Assembly (NCBI GenBank): GCA_900315195.1
Contig: OMYD01000035.1
Coordinates: 1-41,181 of the forward strand
From: an uncultured Eubacteriales bacterium
GTDB lineage: Bacteria; Bacillota; Clostridia; Oscillospirales; Acutalibacteraceae
Reading direction: 5' to 3'
Length of the DNA stretch: 41,181 bases
The notes beneath the pieces are model-generated. The model had not been told where the DNA came from and searched no databases. It was given only the letters and a program-made list of their open reading frames with translations. Made by a program: the position numbers and the translations under genes. This document shows, in pieces, positions 33,097 through 40,707 of the stretch; position 1 is the first letter of the stretch; every line of letters starts with the position of its first letter.

Positions 33097-34018
33097 TTCT
33101 TTCCTCCGTCAGCGCGTATTCCAGCAAACGCTGCATACGGTGATTTGCTCCGCTGCGGCTTATAGGCGGGTCTAAATGCTCACCCAGCGCGCGCAGCGAC
33201 ATTTCGGGATTTTCAAGTCTGAGCGCCGCTATCTCCTTTAAATCGTCGGGAAGCGCCTCAAGCCCCACGGTTTTTTTTATGTACTTTATAGCCTCAAGCT
33301 GCTTGGCGGCAGCGGAAGCGACCTTTTCAATATTCGCTACCTCGCTGTTTATGCGGCGGTTCACGTTATTCCTGACCTGCTTTACCGCTTTTGTGCCCAT
33401 AACCTCCATAGCCTGTATCTGCGCGCCGACATATGTAAGCAGGTCACATATCTGCTCGCTGCCCTTGAAATAGACAATATAGTTGCCGCTGCGTTTAACG
33501 GTTTTCGGGGTAAACTCGCACTCGGCAACCTCGGTCAGTATTTTGCACAAATCCATGCTGAGGTTTTTGTACGGAACGCAGAATTCCGCGTGATAGCTTT
33601 TCATCGGGTCGGACACCGAGCCGCAGCTCAGGAACACTCCTCTGACAAAAGCCGCCGTCACCTCGTCCGACGGAAGATTTGCGCGGTTAACGCGTAGCGT
33701 AACCTGTGATTCGCTGTGCCCGAAATCCTCAAAAATTTCACGGCACTCATCGGAATCCACCACAATTATTTTATAAAGGCGGCTGTCGCCCGAACGGGCG
33801 CGGAGAGCGCTTTGGCGCTCGATAATCGGCATATACAGGTTTTCAAGCAGAAAAGAAACCCGCTTAGCGGCATAGGAGCTTTCCGTCGTAAAAACGATTC
33901 TGTCGGCGCTGAAGGCTTTTCCGAACAGCAGCATACCGTACAGCTCGGCTTTAAGAGTTTCCCTGTCAAAGCTGCCGATCTTGCACAGCTCCTTTTTGAC
34001 ATCTGATGAAAAAGACAC
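33089..34018 (-). CDS. whiA: sporulation/cell division regulator WhiA
   Basis: WhiA joins a LAGLIDADG-like domain to a C-terminal helix-turn-helix and controls cell division and chromosome segregation in Firmicutes. With the GTG start at 34018 it is 309 residues. The first domain covers about residues 5-200 (VKKELCK, AELYGMLLFG, FVRGVFLSCGSVSDP). The C-terminal part has IAALRLENPEMSLRALGEHL and SGANHRMQRLLEYA. A frame opens at 34060, inside rapZ, but AGGAGG stands five bases before the GTG and the family N terminus is SFSSDVKKEL. It follows rapZ by eight bases; the glmR/yvcK gene usually found between them is absent. Confidence 0.95.
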   Translation of the reverse strand: MSFSSDVKKELCKIGSFDRETLKAELYGMLLFGKAFSADRIVFTTESSYAAKRVSFLLENLYMPIIERQSALRARSGDSRLYKIIVVDSDECREIFEDFGHSESQVTLRVNRANLPSDEVTAAFVRGVFLSCGSVSDPMKSYHAEFCVPYKNLSMDLCKILTEVAECEFTPKTVKRSGNYIVYFKGSEQICDLLTYVGAQIQAMEVMGTKAVKQVRNNVNRRINSEVANIEKVASAAAKQLEAIKYIKKTVGLEALPDDLKEIAALRLENPEMSLRALGEHLDPPISRSGANHRMQRLLEYALTEERNG

Positions 34019-34026
34019 GGTTCCTC

Positions 34027-34890
34027 CTATTTCGCGACGTCGCGGTGCTGGATAACGCACCTGTAGCCCAAATCAAGAAAATGATGTTCAAGCTCGCGCG
34101 CAACGGTTATGCTGCGGTGCTTACCGCCCGTGCACCCTATACCGACAACCAGCTCGCTTTTGCCCTCTTTTAAATAAAGCGGAACCGAAAAGTCGAGCAT
34201 GCTCAGCGTCCTGCGCAAAAACTCCTGTGTGTCCTCGCTTCCGAGCACATAGTCCCGTACCACCTTATCAAGACCCGTAAGGTTTTTAAGCTCGGGAATG
34301 TAAAACGGATTAGGCAGACAGCGCACATCAATGATGAGGTCAGCCTCAAGCGGAATTCCGAATTTAAAGCCGAAAGACATAAAAGTCAGCGTAAGCGCCT
34401 GCGAGGTATCCTCCATAAACAGGCTCATTACGCGCTCGCGAAGCTGCTTGTTTGACATGTACGAGGTGTCTATTGTATAGTCCGCAAGATTTTTAACAGG
34501 CACAAGCAGCGCCCTTTCAAAATCTACCGCGTCGGAAATCAGGCCGTCCTTCAGCCTGTCAGAAAGCGGGTGTCTGCGGCGTGTTTCTTTATAGCGCATT
34601 ACTATAAGGTCGGTTTTCGCGTCGAAAAACAGAATTTTAATATCCTTGTGAGCAGCCTTGAACTGCTCAATTCCTACATGCATGGTTTTGTAGTTTTCGG
34701 TTCCTCTGACGTCAACCACAACCGCGACACGCTGCATACTCTTGTCATCTGATTTTGAGCAGAGCGTGTAAAGCATATTCAGAAGTGACGCGGGAATATT
34801 GTCAACGCAGTAATATCCGATATCCTCGAGCACTCTCAGCGCCGAGGTTTTGCCCGCGCCCGACATACCCGTAATAATTACGAATTCCAT
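34027..34890 (-). CDS. rapZ: RNase adapter protein RapZ (YvcJ family)
   Basis: A nucleotide-binding protein of 287 residues. Walker A GMSGAGKT is at residues 8-15, DIGYYCVDNIP follows, and Walker B-like VVVDVRG is near 60. The C-terminal domain ends in SFGFKFGIPLEADLIIDVR and IGCTGGKHRSITVARELE. In Escherichia coli RapZ directs a small RNA that controls GlmS; in Firmicutes (YvcJ) the role is less clear. The start ATG at 34890 has AGGAG overlapping the murB stop, so the hprK-murB-rapZ-whiA order of clostridia is preserved. Confidence 0.95.
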   Translation of the reverse strand: MEFVIITGMSGAGKTSALRVLEDIGYYCVDNIPASLLNMLYTLCSKSDDKSMQRVAVVVDVRGTENYKTMHVGIEQFKAAHKDIKILFFDAKTDLIVMRYKETRRRHPLSDRLKDGLISDAVDFERALLVPVKNLADYTIDTSYMSNKQLRERVMSLFMEDTSQALTLTFMSFGFKFGIPLEADLIIDVRCLPNPFYIPELKNLTGLDKVVRDYVLGSEDTQEFLRRTLSMLDFSVPLYLKEGKSELVVGIGCTGGKHRSITVARELEHHFLDLGYRCVIQHRDVAK

Positions 34891-34899
34891 ATATTTCTC

Positions 34900-35085
34900 C
34901 TAAAGAATAATAAGCTCACATTCCAGGTTATATCCTGTTTCGTCAAAAACCTTTGTCTGAACCTCGCGAATAAGGCTTTTTACGTCATTCGCGGTCGCCT
35001 TAGAGCGGTTTATAATAAAGCCCGCGTGCTTTTCGCTAACCTGAGCGTCGCCGTGCGAGTGTCCTTTAAGACCGCACTGCTCGAT
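34900..35085 (-). pseudogene. murB: murB 3' part: C-terminal end of MurB in a different frame
   Basis: Starting at 35085 the minus strand reads IEQCGLKGHSHGDAQVSEKH, continues through AGFIINRSKA and ends LECELIIL before TAG at 34900-34902. This is unmistakably the C terminus of MurB, including the conserved glutamate near the end. It lies two bases out of frame with the 5' part and is separated from it by five bases (35086-35090). The stop overlaps the ribosome site of rapZ, which shows that this was the original gene end. Confidence 0.88.
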
Positions 35086-35723
35086 ATTCCGAGAAAGTCA
35101 TCCATTTTAGCGCGGATGTTTTCGGGATCGTCCTTTTTAAGCTTAATTGTAACGCCCGTTATTATCGCCTTGTTGCCGCGGTAAACGCTTGTGCGGTAAC
35201 CGAAGTCAAGACCGTCTTTTTCAATTCTTCCCGACTCTCCTTCGGGGGTAAGGTGGTTAACGCTGTAAACAACGTCCTTCATCTCGCCGCCGTAAGCGCC
35301 GGCGTTCATGAAGATCGCGCCTCCGACAGTGCCGGGAATGCCCCACGCGAACTCAAGACCGCCAAGGCCGCTGTTGAGCGCGAACTTACAGAGCGCGGCA
35401 AGACTTGCGCCCGCTCCGCAGTAAATTGTGTCGTCGTCCACAAGAGAAATCTTGCGGAAGTCGCCGTCCAGACGTATAACCACGCCTCGGTAGCCGTCGT
35501 CGGACGCGAGAATATTGCTTCCGTTGCCGATAATCATGTAGTCAATATCGGATTCGCGGCACTCCCTGATAATCGCGCTGAGCTTGCTCAGTGACGTAAC
35601 CTTTACATATGTATCGGCAACGCCGCCTATTTTAAAGGTGGTATGCTTATTAAGCGGCTCGTATTTTCGGGCGTCACAATTTAGAATTTCGGCAAGGTTA
35701 TATACAATATCAGTTCTGTCCAT
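35010..35723 (-). CDS. murB: UDP-N-acetylenolpyruvoylglucosamine reductase, 5' part (broken murB)
   Basis: MurB reduces enolpyruvyl-UDP-GlcNAc to UDP-MurNAc with NADPH and FAD in peptidoglycan synthesis. The FAD domain is intact: NKHTTFKIGGVADTYV, IGNGSNILASDDG (residues 65-77), GIPGTVGGAIFMNAGAYGGE (128-147) and FGYRTSVYR (174-182). Family similarity ends at KMDDFL (residue 211, base 35091). The next 26 residues are out of frame. Missing before the C-terminal part are about 29 residues that include the RRxxQP and SAGS-FKRP motif with the catalytic serine. The family length is about 300; this frame gives 237. As a single-copy essential gene it would be dead if the sequence is correct. It begins 25 bases after hprK. 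Confidence 0.88.
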   Translation of the reverse strand: MDRTDIVYNLAEILNCDARKYEPLNKHTTFKIGGVADTYVKVTSLSKLSAIIRECRESDIDYMIIGNGSNILASDDGYRGVVIRLDGDFRKISLVDDDTIYCGAGASLAALCKFALNSGLGGLEFAWGIPGTVGGAIFMNAGAYGGEMKDVVYSVNHLTPEGESGRIEKDGLDFGYRTSVYRGNKAIITGVTIKLKKDDPENIRAKMDDFLGISSSAVLKDTRTATLRLAKSTRALL

Positions 35724-35748
35724 AATTAAATTTACCTCTCATAATAGA

Positions 35749-36714
35749 TTACTCCCATTTGTCGATAATAACCTTTGGCGATTCGGGCATTGCGGCAACA
35801 TCCATACCAAGGCTCATTAGCAGATCCTTGGCGGCGTTGTAGCCCATCTTCTTCTGGCGGTTATTCATGGCGGCAACCTCAATAATTACCGCGAGGTTAC
35901 GGCCGGGCTTTACGGGAATTGTCATTGTGGGCACCTCAACGCCGAGAATTTCCATATACTCGTTGTCAAGTCCCATTCGGTCATAGACCTTTGTATTGTC
36001 CCACAGCTCAAGGTTTACAACCATGTCGATTTTTTCGCTGGTTTTGATTGAGCCCATACCGAAGAGCTGACGGGCATTTATAATTCCTATGCCGCGAAGC
36101 TCGATAAAATGTCGGATATTCTGAGGAGACTGGCCGACAATTGTGTTGATTGAGGTTTTGAGTATCTCAACGGCGTCGTCGGCAACAAGACGATGCCCGC
36201 GCTTGATAAGCTCAATAGCGGTCTCGCTTTTACCTACGCCGCTGTCGCCGATAAGCAGACAACCTTCGCCGTACACCTCAACCAGAACGCCGTGGCGCGT
36301 AATTCGGGGAGCCAGCTCGCGGTTCAAAAATGATACAAGACGCGCGGTAAGATCCGATGTATTTTCATCGGTACTGAAGATAGAAACCTTGTGAAGCTTA
36401 GCGCTTTCAAGGATAACGTTTGACGGCTCTATTTGCCTGCATATAATTACCGCGGGCGGCCCGAAGCTGAAAATCGAGTCGATAACCATCCGCTGAGCCT
36501 CGGAGCCGAACCTGCCCAGGTACGAAAACTCGGTGTTGCCGAGAATCTGAATACGCTTGTTGTCAAAGAACTCAAAATAGCCCGTAAGCTCTAAGCCCGG
36601 TCGGTTGATTTCAACCGTAGATATTTTGGTATCTTCATAGTTTTCTGAAATATAAACCTTGTCAAGTCCCAGTCTGTTGACTATTTCGGACAGAGGCACC
36701 GAAAAACCAGACAT
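35749..36714 (-). CDS. hprK: HPr kinase/phosphorylase
   Basis: HprK phosphorylates and dephosphorylates HPr at serine 46, the master switch of carbon catabolite control in Firmicutes. The 321-residue protein has an N-terminal domain (1 to about 130) and a kinase domain. The kinase domain carries Walker A GDSGVGKS (156-163), the capping RGHRLVADD, and the HprK signature ELRGIGIINARQLFG (about 205-219). It is the first gene of the 16-gene run and has two possible -10 boxes just upstream. The pairing hprK-murB is conserved in clostridia. Confidence 0.96.
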   Translation of the reverse strand: MSGFSVPLSEIVNRLGLDKVYISENYEDTKISTVEINRPGLELTGYFEFFDNKRIQILGNTEFSYLGRFGSEAQRMVIDSIFSFGPPAVIICRQIEPSNVILESAKLHKVSIFSTDENTSDLTARLVSFLNRELAPRITRHGVLVEVYGEGCLLIGDSGVGKSETAIELIKRGHRLVADDAVEILKTSINTIVGQSPQNIRHFIELRGIGIINARQLFGMGSIKTSEKIDMVVNLELWDNTKVYDRMGLDNEYMEILGVEVPTMTIPVKPGRNLAVIIEVAAMNNRQKKMGYNAAKDLLMSLGMDVAAMPESPKVIIDKWE

Positions 36715-36744
36715 AATTCCACCGCCTTATTTAAAAATGGGTAT

Positions 36745-36766
36745 ATTATAGTTAGTTTATATTATA
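36745..36766 (-). promoter_or_regulatory. promoter region of hprK (two TATAAT -10 boxes)
   Basis: The minus strand has perfect TATAAT boxes at 36761-36766 and 36745-36750. Seventeen bases before each stand only weak -35 candidates (TTTATT and TTGTAG). The whole gap 36715-36828 is very AT-rich. An inverted repeat TATGAA/TTCATA around 36798-36815 is followed by a T run only on the plus strand, so it is not a clear terminator for the ger operon. Confidence 0.65.
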
Positions 36767-36828
36767 CTACAAAAGGCGAATTTAATAAAGTCTTTTTATG
36801 AATTATTTTTCATATTTTTGTGTTTTTT

Positions 36829-37428
36829 CTATTGCTTTATTTTACTTTTTTGCGAGATTTCAAAAGTCGACACTCTAAGCTCATTTTTTGCGCTGACAAA
36901 CGGCACCTTAAATCTGCTGTCTTTTTTTCCCGCGTAGCTGTTTAAAACGCTGAGATAATCCGTTTTAACCCCGGAATTATTTTTCTTGCACAGAATTATA
37001 AGGCTTTCTATGCTCTCCTGAACCGAGGTCTTTTTATTCATCAGTTTAATGGTCTCGCCGTCGCACACCGCCACATACGCAATAGGAGAAAATGAAGCCT
37101 GAGTGGAAATATATTCAATATCGCTTTGCATTATATCACCGCACACATCTTTATCGATCAAGAGCAGTTCAAGCTTATTGAGCGACATATCGGGAATATA
37201 CTTTTGCTGCGCAAGCTTTGTCGCTTCCTCAAATGAATCCGCGGGAATCGCCACCGCTTCGGGAGAATCGCTGTCGGTCAGGATATAGAAGGTGTAGGTA
37301 AGCCTTCCGTCCTGCCTGTGAACACTTACGTTCTCAATAATTGAAGCTGTTTCGATTTTATGCGAACTTTTGCAGCCCGTCATCGTTAAAGCAATCAGAG
37401 CAATAACTGTAATTAATCGCTTAATCAT
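36829..37428 (-). CDS. gerC: short Ger(x)C-family spore germination lipoprotein
   Basis: Lipoprotein subunit of a spore germinant receptor, 199 residues with the ATG at 37428 (AAAGGAG five bases upstream, eight-base overlap with gerB). The signal peptide ends at MTGC (Cys19). The following domain (ETASIIENVSVHR, IPDMSLNKLELLLID, DIEYISTQASFSPIAYVAV) matches the N-terminal part of GerC proteins. Usual GerC proteins are about 370-400 residues; the C-terminal domain is missing here, and no continuation in another frame is evident before hprK. It may be a naturally short form or a truncation. Confidence 0.78.
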   Translation of the reverse strand: MIKRLITVIALIALTMTGCKSSHKIETASIIENVSVHRQDGRLTYTFYILTDSDSPEAVAIPADSFEEATKLAQQKYIPDMSLNKLELLLIDKDVCGDIMQSDIEYISTQASFSPIAYVAVCDGETIKLMNKKTSVQESIESLIILCKKNNSGVKTDYLSVLNSYAGKKDSRFKVPFVSAKNELRVSTFEISQKSKIKQ

Positions 37429-38476
37429 GGCGGCTCCTTTCACGAATCAAATAAACGCACGGCACCGCTGCCGCCGCTATTACGCTGAATATGGCAAACA
37501 CAAGCGGATCGGTTAATATTTCTTTTACAGAATTATTATTATACGCAATTAGCCTAAGAAGAAACACGGCTGCCGCAAATGAAGAAATAAACGGCAGACT
37601 TTCGCTCTTTTTCGCGGACTTTCCGACACAGCAAAGCAACAGAGAAATAATCATAAACACCGACATGGTACAGAGCGCCATATAAAAGCTTTCCACTCCC
37701 GCAAACGAGCCGAAATGGGCAACTCTTGACAGCACAAAGGTCTGGTACTCCTGCCTTTGAGCGTACTCCCCTACGGCAAACGCTATAAAAAACAGCACAA
37801 GCGCAAACTTTATTCCCGTAAGCGCTATCGCGATTACAGGGTGACGCAGTTTGAAATTCACCGTATCCCCTGCAAGGCAGGCAAATACCACGCCCGCAAA
37901 GCACGCAGTGGCAAAGAAAACCGTGTTCCGCCAAAACGACGGGAAGTCACTGCTTAGCCGCCATATATCGCTGTCAATTTCCAGTGATGAAACGCTGCCG
38001 CCGAACATCAGGATATTTGTCAGCATCGCAAGCACAAAAAGAAAAATGCCGAAGCGCGTAATCGCGTTAGCTCCCTTGAAAGCGGCGTATACACAGCACA
38101 CAATCAGCAGAAGCCCTGTCATGCAAGGGCTTGCGTCGGGATAATACTTTTTACAGAACATATCCGTGTAAGGAATCAAAAAATAAAGCGCAGCGTAGAT
38201 ACAGTATACGGCATAAAACACGATTACTGCCCTTTGCTCAGGCTTTGAGCGGCGGCTAACAAGTGAAAGCACATCAGAGTCACAGTGTTTTTTTATCAGC
38301 ACCGCAGGCAGAAAACACAAAAAGCAAACAACAAGCCCAGTCAGCACACAGAATAAATTAACGGCAAATGACGCGTCTGTCGACAAGCTATAATTCTGTA
38401 AAAGAATTACCGAGCACGCGCATAACGCAAGCGTCATTAGGAGCCGCTTTGAAGAATACTTTACCTCGGTTCGCAC
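37421..38476 (-). CDS. gerB: GerB-family spore germination permease-like protein
   Basis: A 351-residue integral membrane protein of the amino acid-polyamine-organocation superfamily, with about ten hydrophobic segments. The gene order gerA-gerB-gerC identifies it. The GerB subunit forms the germinant-binding membrane part of the receptor in the spore inner membrane. Start is GTG at 38476, one base overlapping the gerA stop, with GGAGG seven bases before it. Sequence similarity to well-studied GerB proteins looks modest; context carries much of the call. Confidence 0.85.
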   Translation of the reverse strand: MRTEVKYSSKRLLMTLALCACSVILLQNYSLSTDASFAVNLFCVLTGLVVCFLCFLPAVLIKKHCDSDVLSLVSRRSKPEQRAVIVFYAVYCIYAALYFLIPYTDMFCKKYYPDASPCMTGLLLIVCCVYAAFKGANAITRFGIFLFVLAMLTNILMFGGSVSSLEIDSDIWRLSSDFPSFWRNTVFFATACFAGVVFACLAGDTVNFKLRHPVIAIALTGIKFALVLFFIAFAVGEYAQRQEYQTFVLSRVAHFGSFAGVESFYMALCTMSVFMIISLLLCCVGKSAKKSESLPFISSFAAAVFLLRLIAYNNNSVKEILTDPLVFAIFSVIAAAAVPCVYLIRERSRHD

Positions 38477-39942
38477 TATACTTCCTCCGTTTCAGCAAAA
38501 TTCTGAACTTTGATTGTGTGTTTTGAGAGCGACTTCCAGCCCACGCGCACAAACACGTCGCGCATTGAGCGCAGCGAAAACGGCGACAGCGCCGAAAGAT
38601 ACGGAACACCGAGCGAGGTTTTTGAGCACATGCTGATTAAAATCAGCGCGGTCGCGAGCACAATGCCCCAAAGCCCCAAAACTCCGCCGACAATTACAAG
38701 CACAAAGCGCAACATGGTAATCGGCGGATACAGCGGCGAGGTAACGTAGCTGCAAATCGCGGCGGTCGCAACGACCATAAGCGTAGAGGAGCTTATTATG
38801 CCCGCGCTTACAGCGCTCTCGCCAATTACAAGAGCGCCGACTATGCTCACCGCGTGACCGAGCGATTTCGGTATGCGCAGCCCGGCTTCCTTCATTATTT
38901 CATAAACAACGGTAATCAGCAGCACCTCAAACATTACGGGCAGCGGCGTGCGTGAAAGCGAGTCGGCGGTCTTTATCAGTATCCACGTCGGAAAGTACTC
39001 GGGATGGAACTGCGCCAGCGCGGTATACAGCGCCGGCAGAAAAACCGAGATAAAAAAAGAAAAGTATTTCAGAGCGCGTACAAAAGCCGCGTAATAGGTG
39101 CGGTTTGAGTAGTCGTCAACGCCCTGAAACTCCTCGACAAACAGCCTCGGCACAATGATAACCGCGGGCGTGCCGTCAACAATAATCGCTATTCTGCCCT
39201 CCGTAAGCTTACCGCATACGGTGTCGGGGCGCTCTGAAATGCCCACGCCCGAAAACAGGCGGCTTGTGTGAGGATCCTCGAGATATTCGGTGAGATACCC
39301 CGCGGCAAGCACCGTTTCCAAATCACAGGAATTCAGCCGCATTCTCAGCTTGTTCAAGAGCTTAGGCGAGGCGGCGCTTTTAAGATAGCACAGCATAAGC
39401 TGCGTTTTTGACTTCTCTCCCACCGTTACCTGTTCAAACACCAGATTGGGGTCTTTTATCCGCCTGCGGATAAGCGACATGTTTACCCTAAGCGGCTCGG
39501 TAAAGCCCTCTCTGGCTCCCCGCTGCACGACCTCGCTTTCAGGCTCGGAAACTCCTCTGAACGCGAATCCCTGCGCTCCTATCGCAATCAGCCGCTGAGC
39601 TCCGTCAATTGCAATTACGGTAAAGCCCGAGGTTATAAAGCTTATGAGCTTATCAATACCGTCAAACGCGGTGACGTCTGACGAGGCTAACACCGAGTAC
39701 AGCACCGTATCAAATACCTCGGCTGAGGTCTGCCGCTTAAAATTATATGCCATAAGCGGATTTATTGCAGATTGCGCAAGCCCCTCCTTATCCACCATGC
39801 CCTCCATGGTAATTATCAGCGCCTTGATTTCATGTCCGGAATTCAGTGTAACTTCTCTTACCGATAAATCAGCGGAATTGCCGAACATTGCTTTTAAGTT
39901 ATTTTTTAATTCTGATACAGAAATATATATAAAAATCACCAC
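38476..39942 (-). CDS. gerA: GerA-family spore germination protein
   Basis: GerA subunit of a germinant receptor, 488 residues. The soluble N-terminal domain (about 1-280) begins LKNNLKAMFGNSADLSVREV and has DGTPAVIIVPRLFVEEFQGV and DDYSNRTYYAAFVR. The C-terminal half has about five membrane spans, with FPTWILIKTADSLSRTPLPV and SLGHAVSIVGALVIGESAV. It heads gerA-gerB-gerC. The GTG at 39942 is the only start that keeps the family N terminus, but no good ribosome site precedes it. The start is therefore less certain than the gene. Confidence 0.92.
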   Translation of the reverse strand: MVIFIYISVSELKNNLKAMFGNSADLSVREVTLNSGHEIKALIITMEGMVDKEGLAQSAINPLMAYNFKRQTSAEVFDTVLYSVLASSDVTAFDGIDKLISFITSGFTVIAIDGAQRLIAIGAQGFAFRGVSEPESEVVQRGAREGFTEPLRVNMSLIRRRIKDPNLVFEQVTVGEKSKTQLMLCYLKSAASPKLLNKLRMRLNSCDLETVLAAGYLTEYLEDPHTSRLFSGVGISERPDTVCGKLTEGRIAIIVDGTPAVIIVPRLFVEEFQGVDDYSNRTYYAAFVRALKYFSFFISVFLPALYTALAQFHPEYFPTWILIKTADSLSRTPLPVMFEVLLITVVYEIMKEAGLRIPKSLGHAVSIVGALVIGESAVSAGIISSSTLMVVATAAICSYVTSPLYPPITMLRFVLVIVGGVLGLWGIVLATALILISMCSKTSLGVPYLSALSPFSLRSMRDVFVRVGWKSLSKHTIKVQNFAETEEV

Positions 39943-39959
39943 ACAAACAGTCTTTTCCC

Positions 39960-39988
39960 TATTATTTCAAATTACCCCTTCATTATTC
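39960..39988 (-). promoter_or_regulatory. candidate sigma-G-type sporulation promoter of the ger operon
   Basis: On the minus strand GAATA (39984-39988) fits the sigma-G -35 consensus GHATR. AATAATA (39960-39966) fits the -10 consensus CATNHTA in six of seven positions, and the spacer is 17 bases. Ger operons are transcribed in the forespore by sigma-G in Bacillus. The predicted leader would be only about 11 bases. Confidence 0.5.
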
Positions 39989-39997
39989 AGGAATAAT
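39982..39997. promoter_or_regulatory. palindrome ATTATTC-AG-GAATAAT in the ger / DUF421 divergent region
   Basis: Perfect seven-base arms around AG. Each strand thus presents GAATA, the sigma-G -35 form, pointing outward to gerA on one side and the DUF421 gene on the other. A regulator operator is an alternative reading. Confidence 0.5.
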
Positions 39998-40034
39998 CGG
40001 GGGAAAACAGGGCAAAACAGTATTGGTGATTTAC

Positions 40035-40706
40035 ATGCTGATTTCGGTTATCAGAACCGTAATATTATACGCCTTTATTATGTTTGCTATCCGCCTTATG
40101 GGAAAGCGGCAGATAAGCGACATGCAGCCCAGCGAGCTTGTGGTAACGATGGTTATTTCCGACATAGCGTCGCTGCCTATGCAAAACACGGCTCAGCCAT
40201 TAATAAGCGGCGTTGTGCCCGTGCTGATTCTGGTGTCGCTTGAGCTTATCGTAAGCGTTGTTATGATGAAAAGCAGGCTTTTCAGGCGGCTTATCTGCGG
40301 AAGCCCCGTTGTGATTATTGAGGACGGCAGGCTGCTTCAAAAGCAGCTTAAAAGGCTGAGGCTGACAAACGACGACCTTCTGGCGCAGCTCAGACAGCAG
40401 AATATCTTTTCGCTCGGCGACGTGCAGTACTGCATTATGGAGACAAACGGCTCGCTGAGTGTTCTTGAAAAGCCCTCAAAGCGCGTTCCGAACGCTGAGG
40501 AAAGCGGCGTAAAAATTGACGACACTAAGCTTGAAGCGGTTGTAATAAACGACGGCGTGCTGCTAAAATCCGCTCTGAAGCTTTGCAATCAAAGCGAAGA
40601 AAAAGTCAGGCGCATACTGAAAAACAGCAGCTTAAATCAAAATGAAGTGTTCCTGATGTCGCTCGACGGCAGCGGAAGCTGCAATATCATAAAAAAGGAG
40701 ACCTGA
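40035..40706 (+). CDS. DUF421 (YetF-like) membrane protein
   Basis: A 223-residue protein with three N-terminal membrane segments (SVIRTVILYAFIMFAIRLMG, VVTMVISDIASLP, SGVVPVLILVSLELIVSVVM) and a cytoplasmic DUF421 domain. The domain has GKRQISDMQPSELVV, VVIIEDGRLLQKQLKRLRL, LLAQLRQQNIFSLGDVQYCI and LEAVVINDGVL (given as separate blocks). Members are common in spore formers; some are spore membrane proteins, but no activity is firmly assigned. I prefer the ATG at 40035, with GGTGA five bases before it, over the GTG at 40023. It is paired with the DUF4363 gene one base downstream. Confidence 0.9.
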   Translation: MLISVIRTVILYAFIMFAIRLMGKRQISDMQPSELVVTMVISDIASLPMQNTAQPLISGVVPVLILVSLELIVSVVMMKSRLFRRLICGSPVVIIEDGRLLQKQLKRLRLTNDDLLAQLRQQNIFSLGDVQYCIMETNGSLSVLEKPSKRVPNAEESGVKIDDTKLEAVVINDGVLLKSALKLCNQSEEKVRRILKNSSLNQNEVFLMSLDGSGSCNIIKKET

Positions 40707-40707
40707 C

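Noticed and set aside
34019-34060. Upstream start of whiA inside rapZ
   Set aside because: The 14 extra residues are read from the end of rapZ; AGGAGG five bases before the GTG at 34018 fixes the start.
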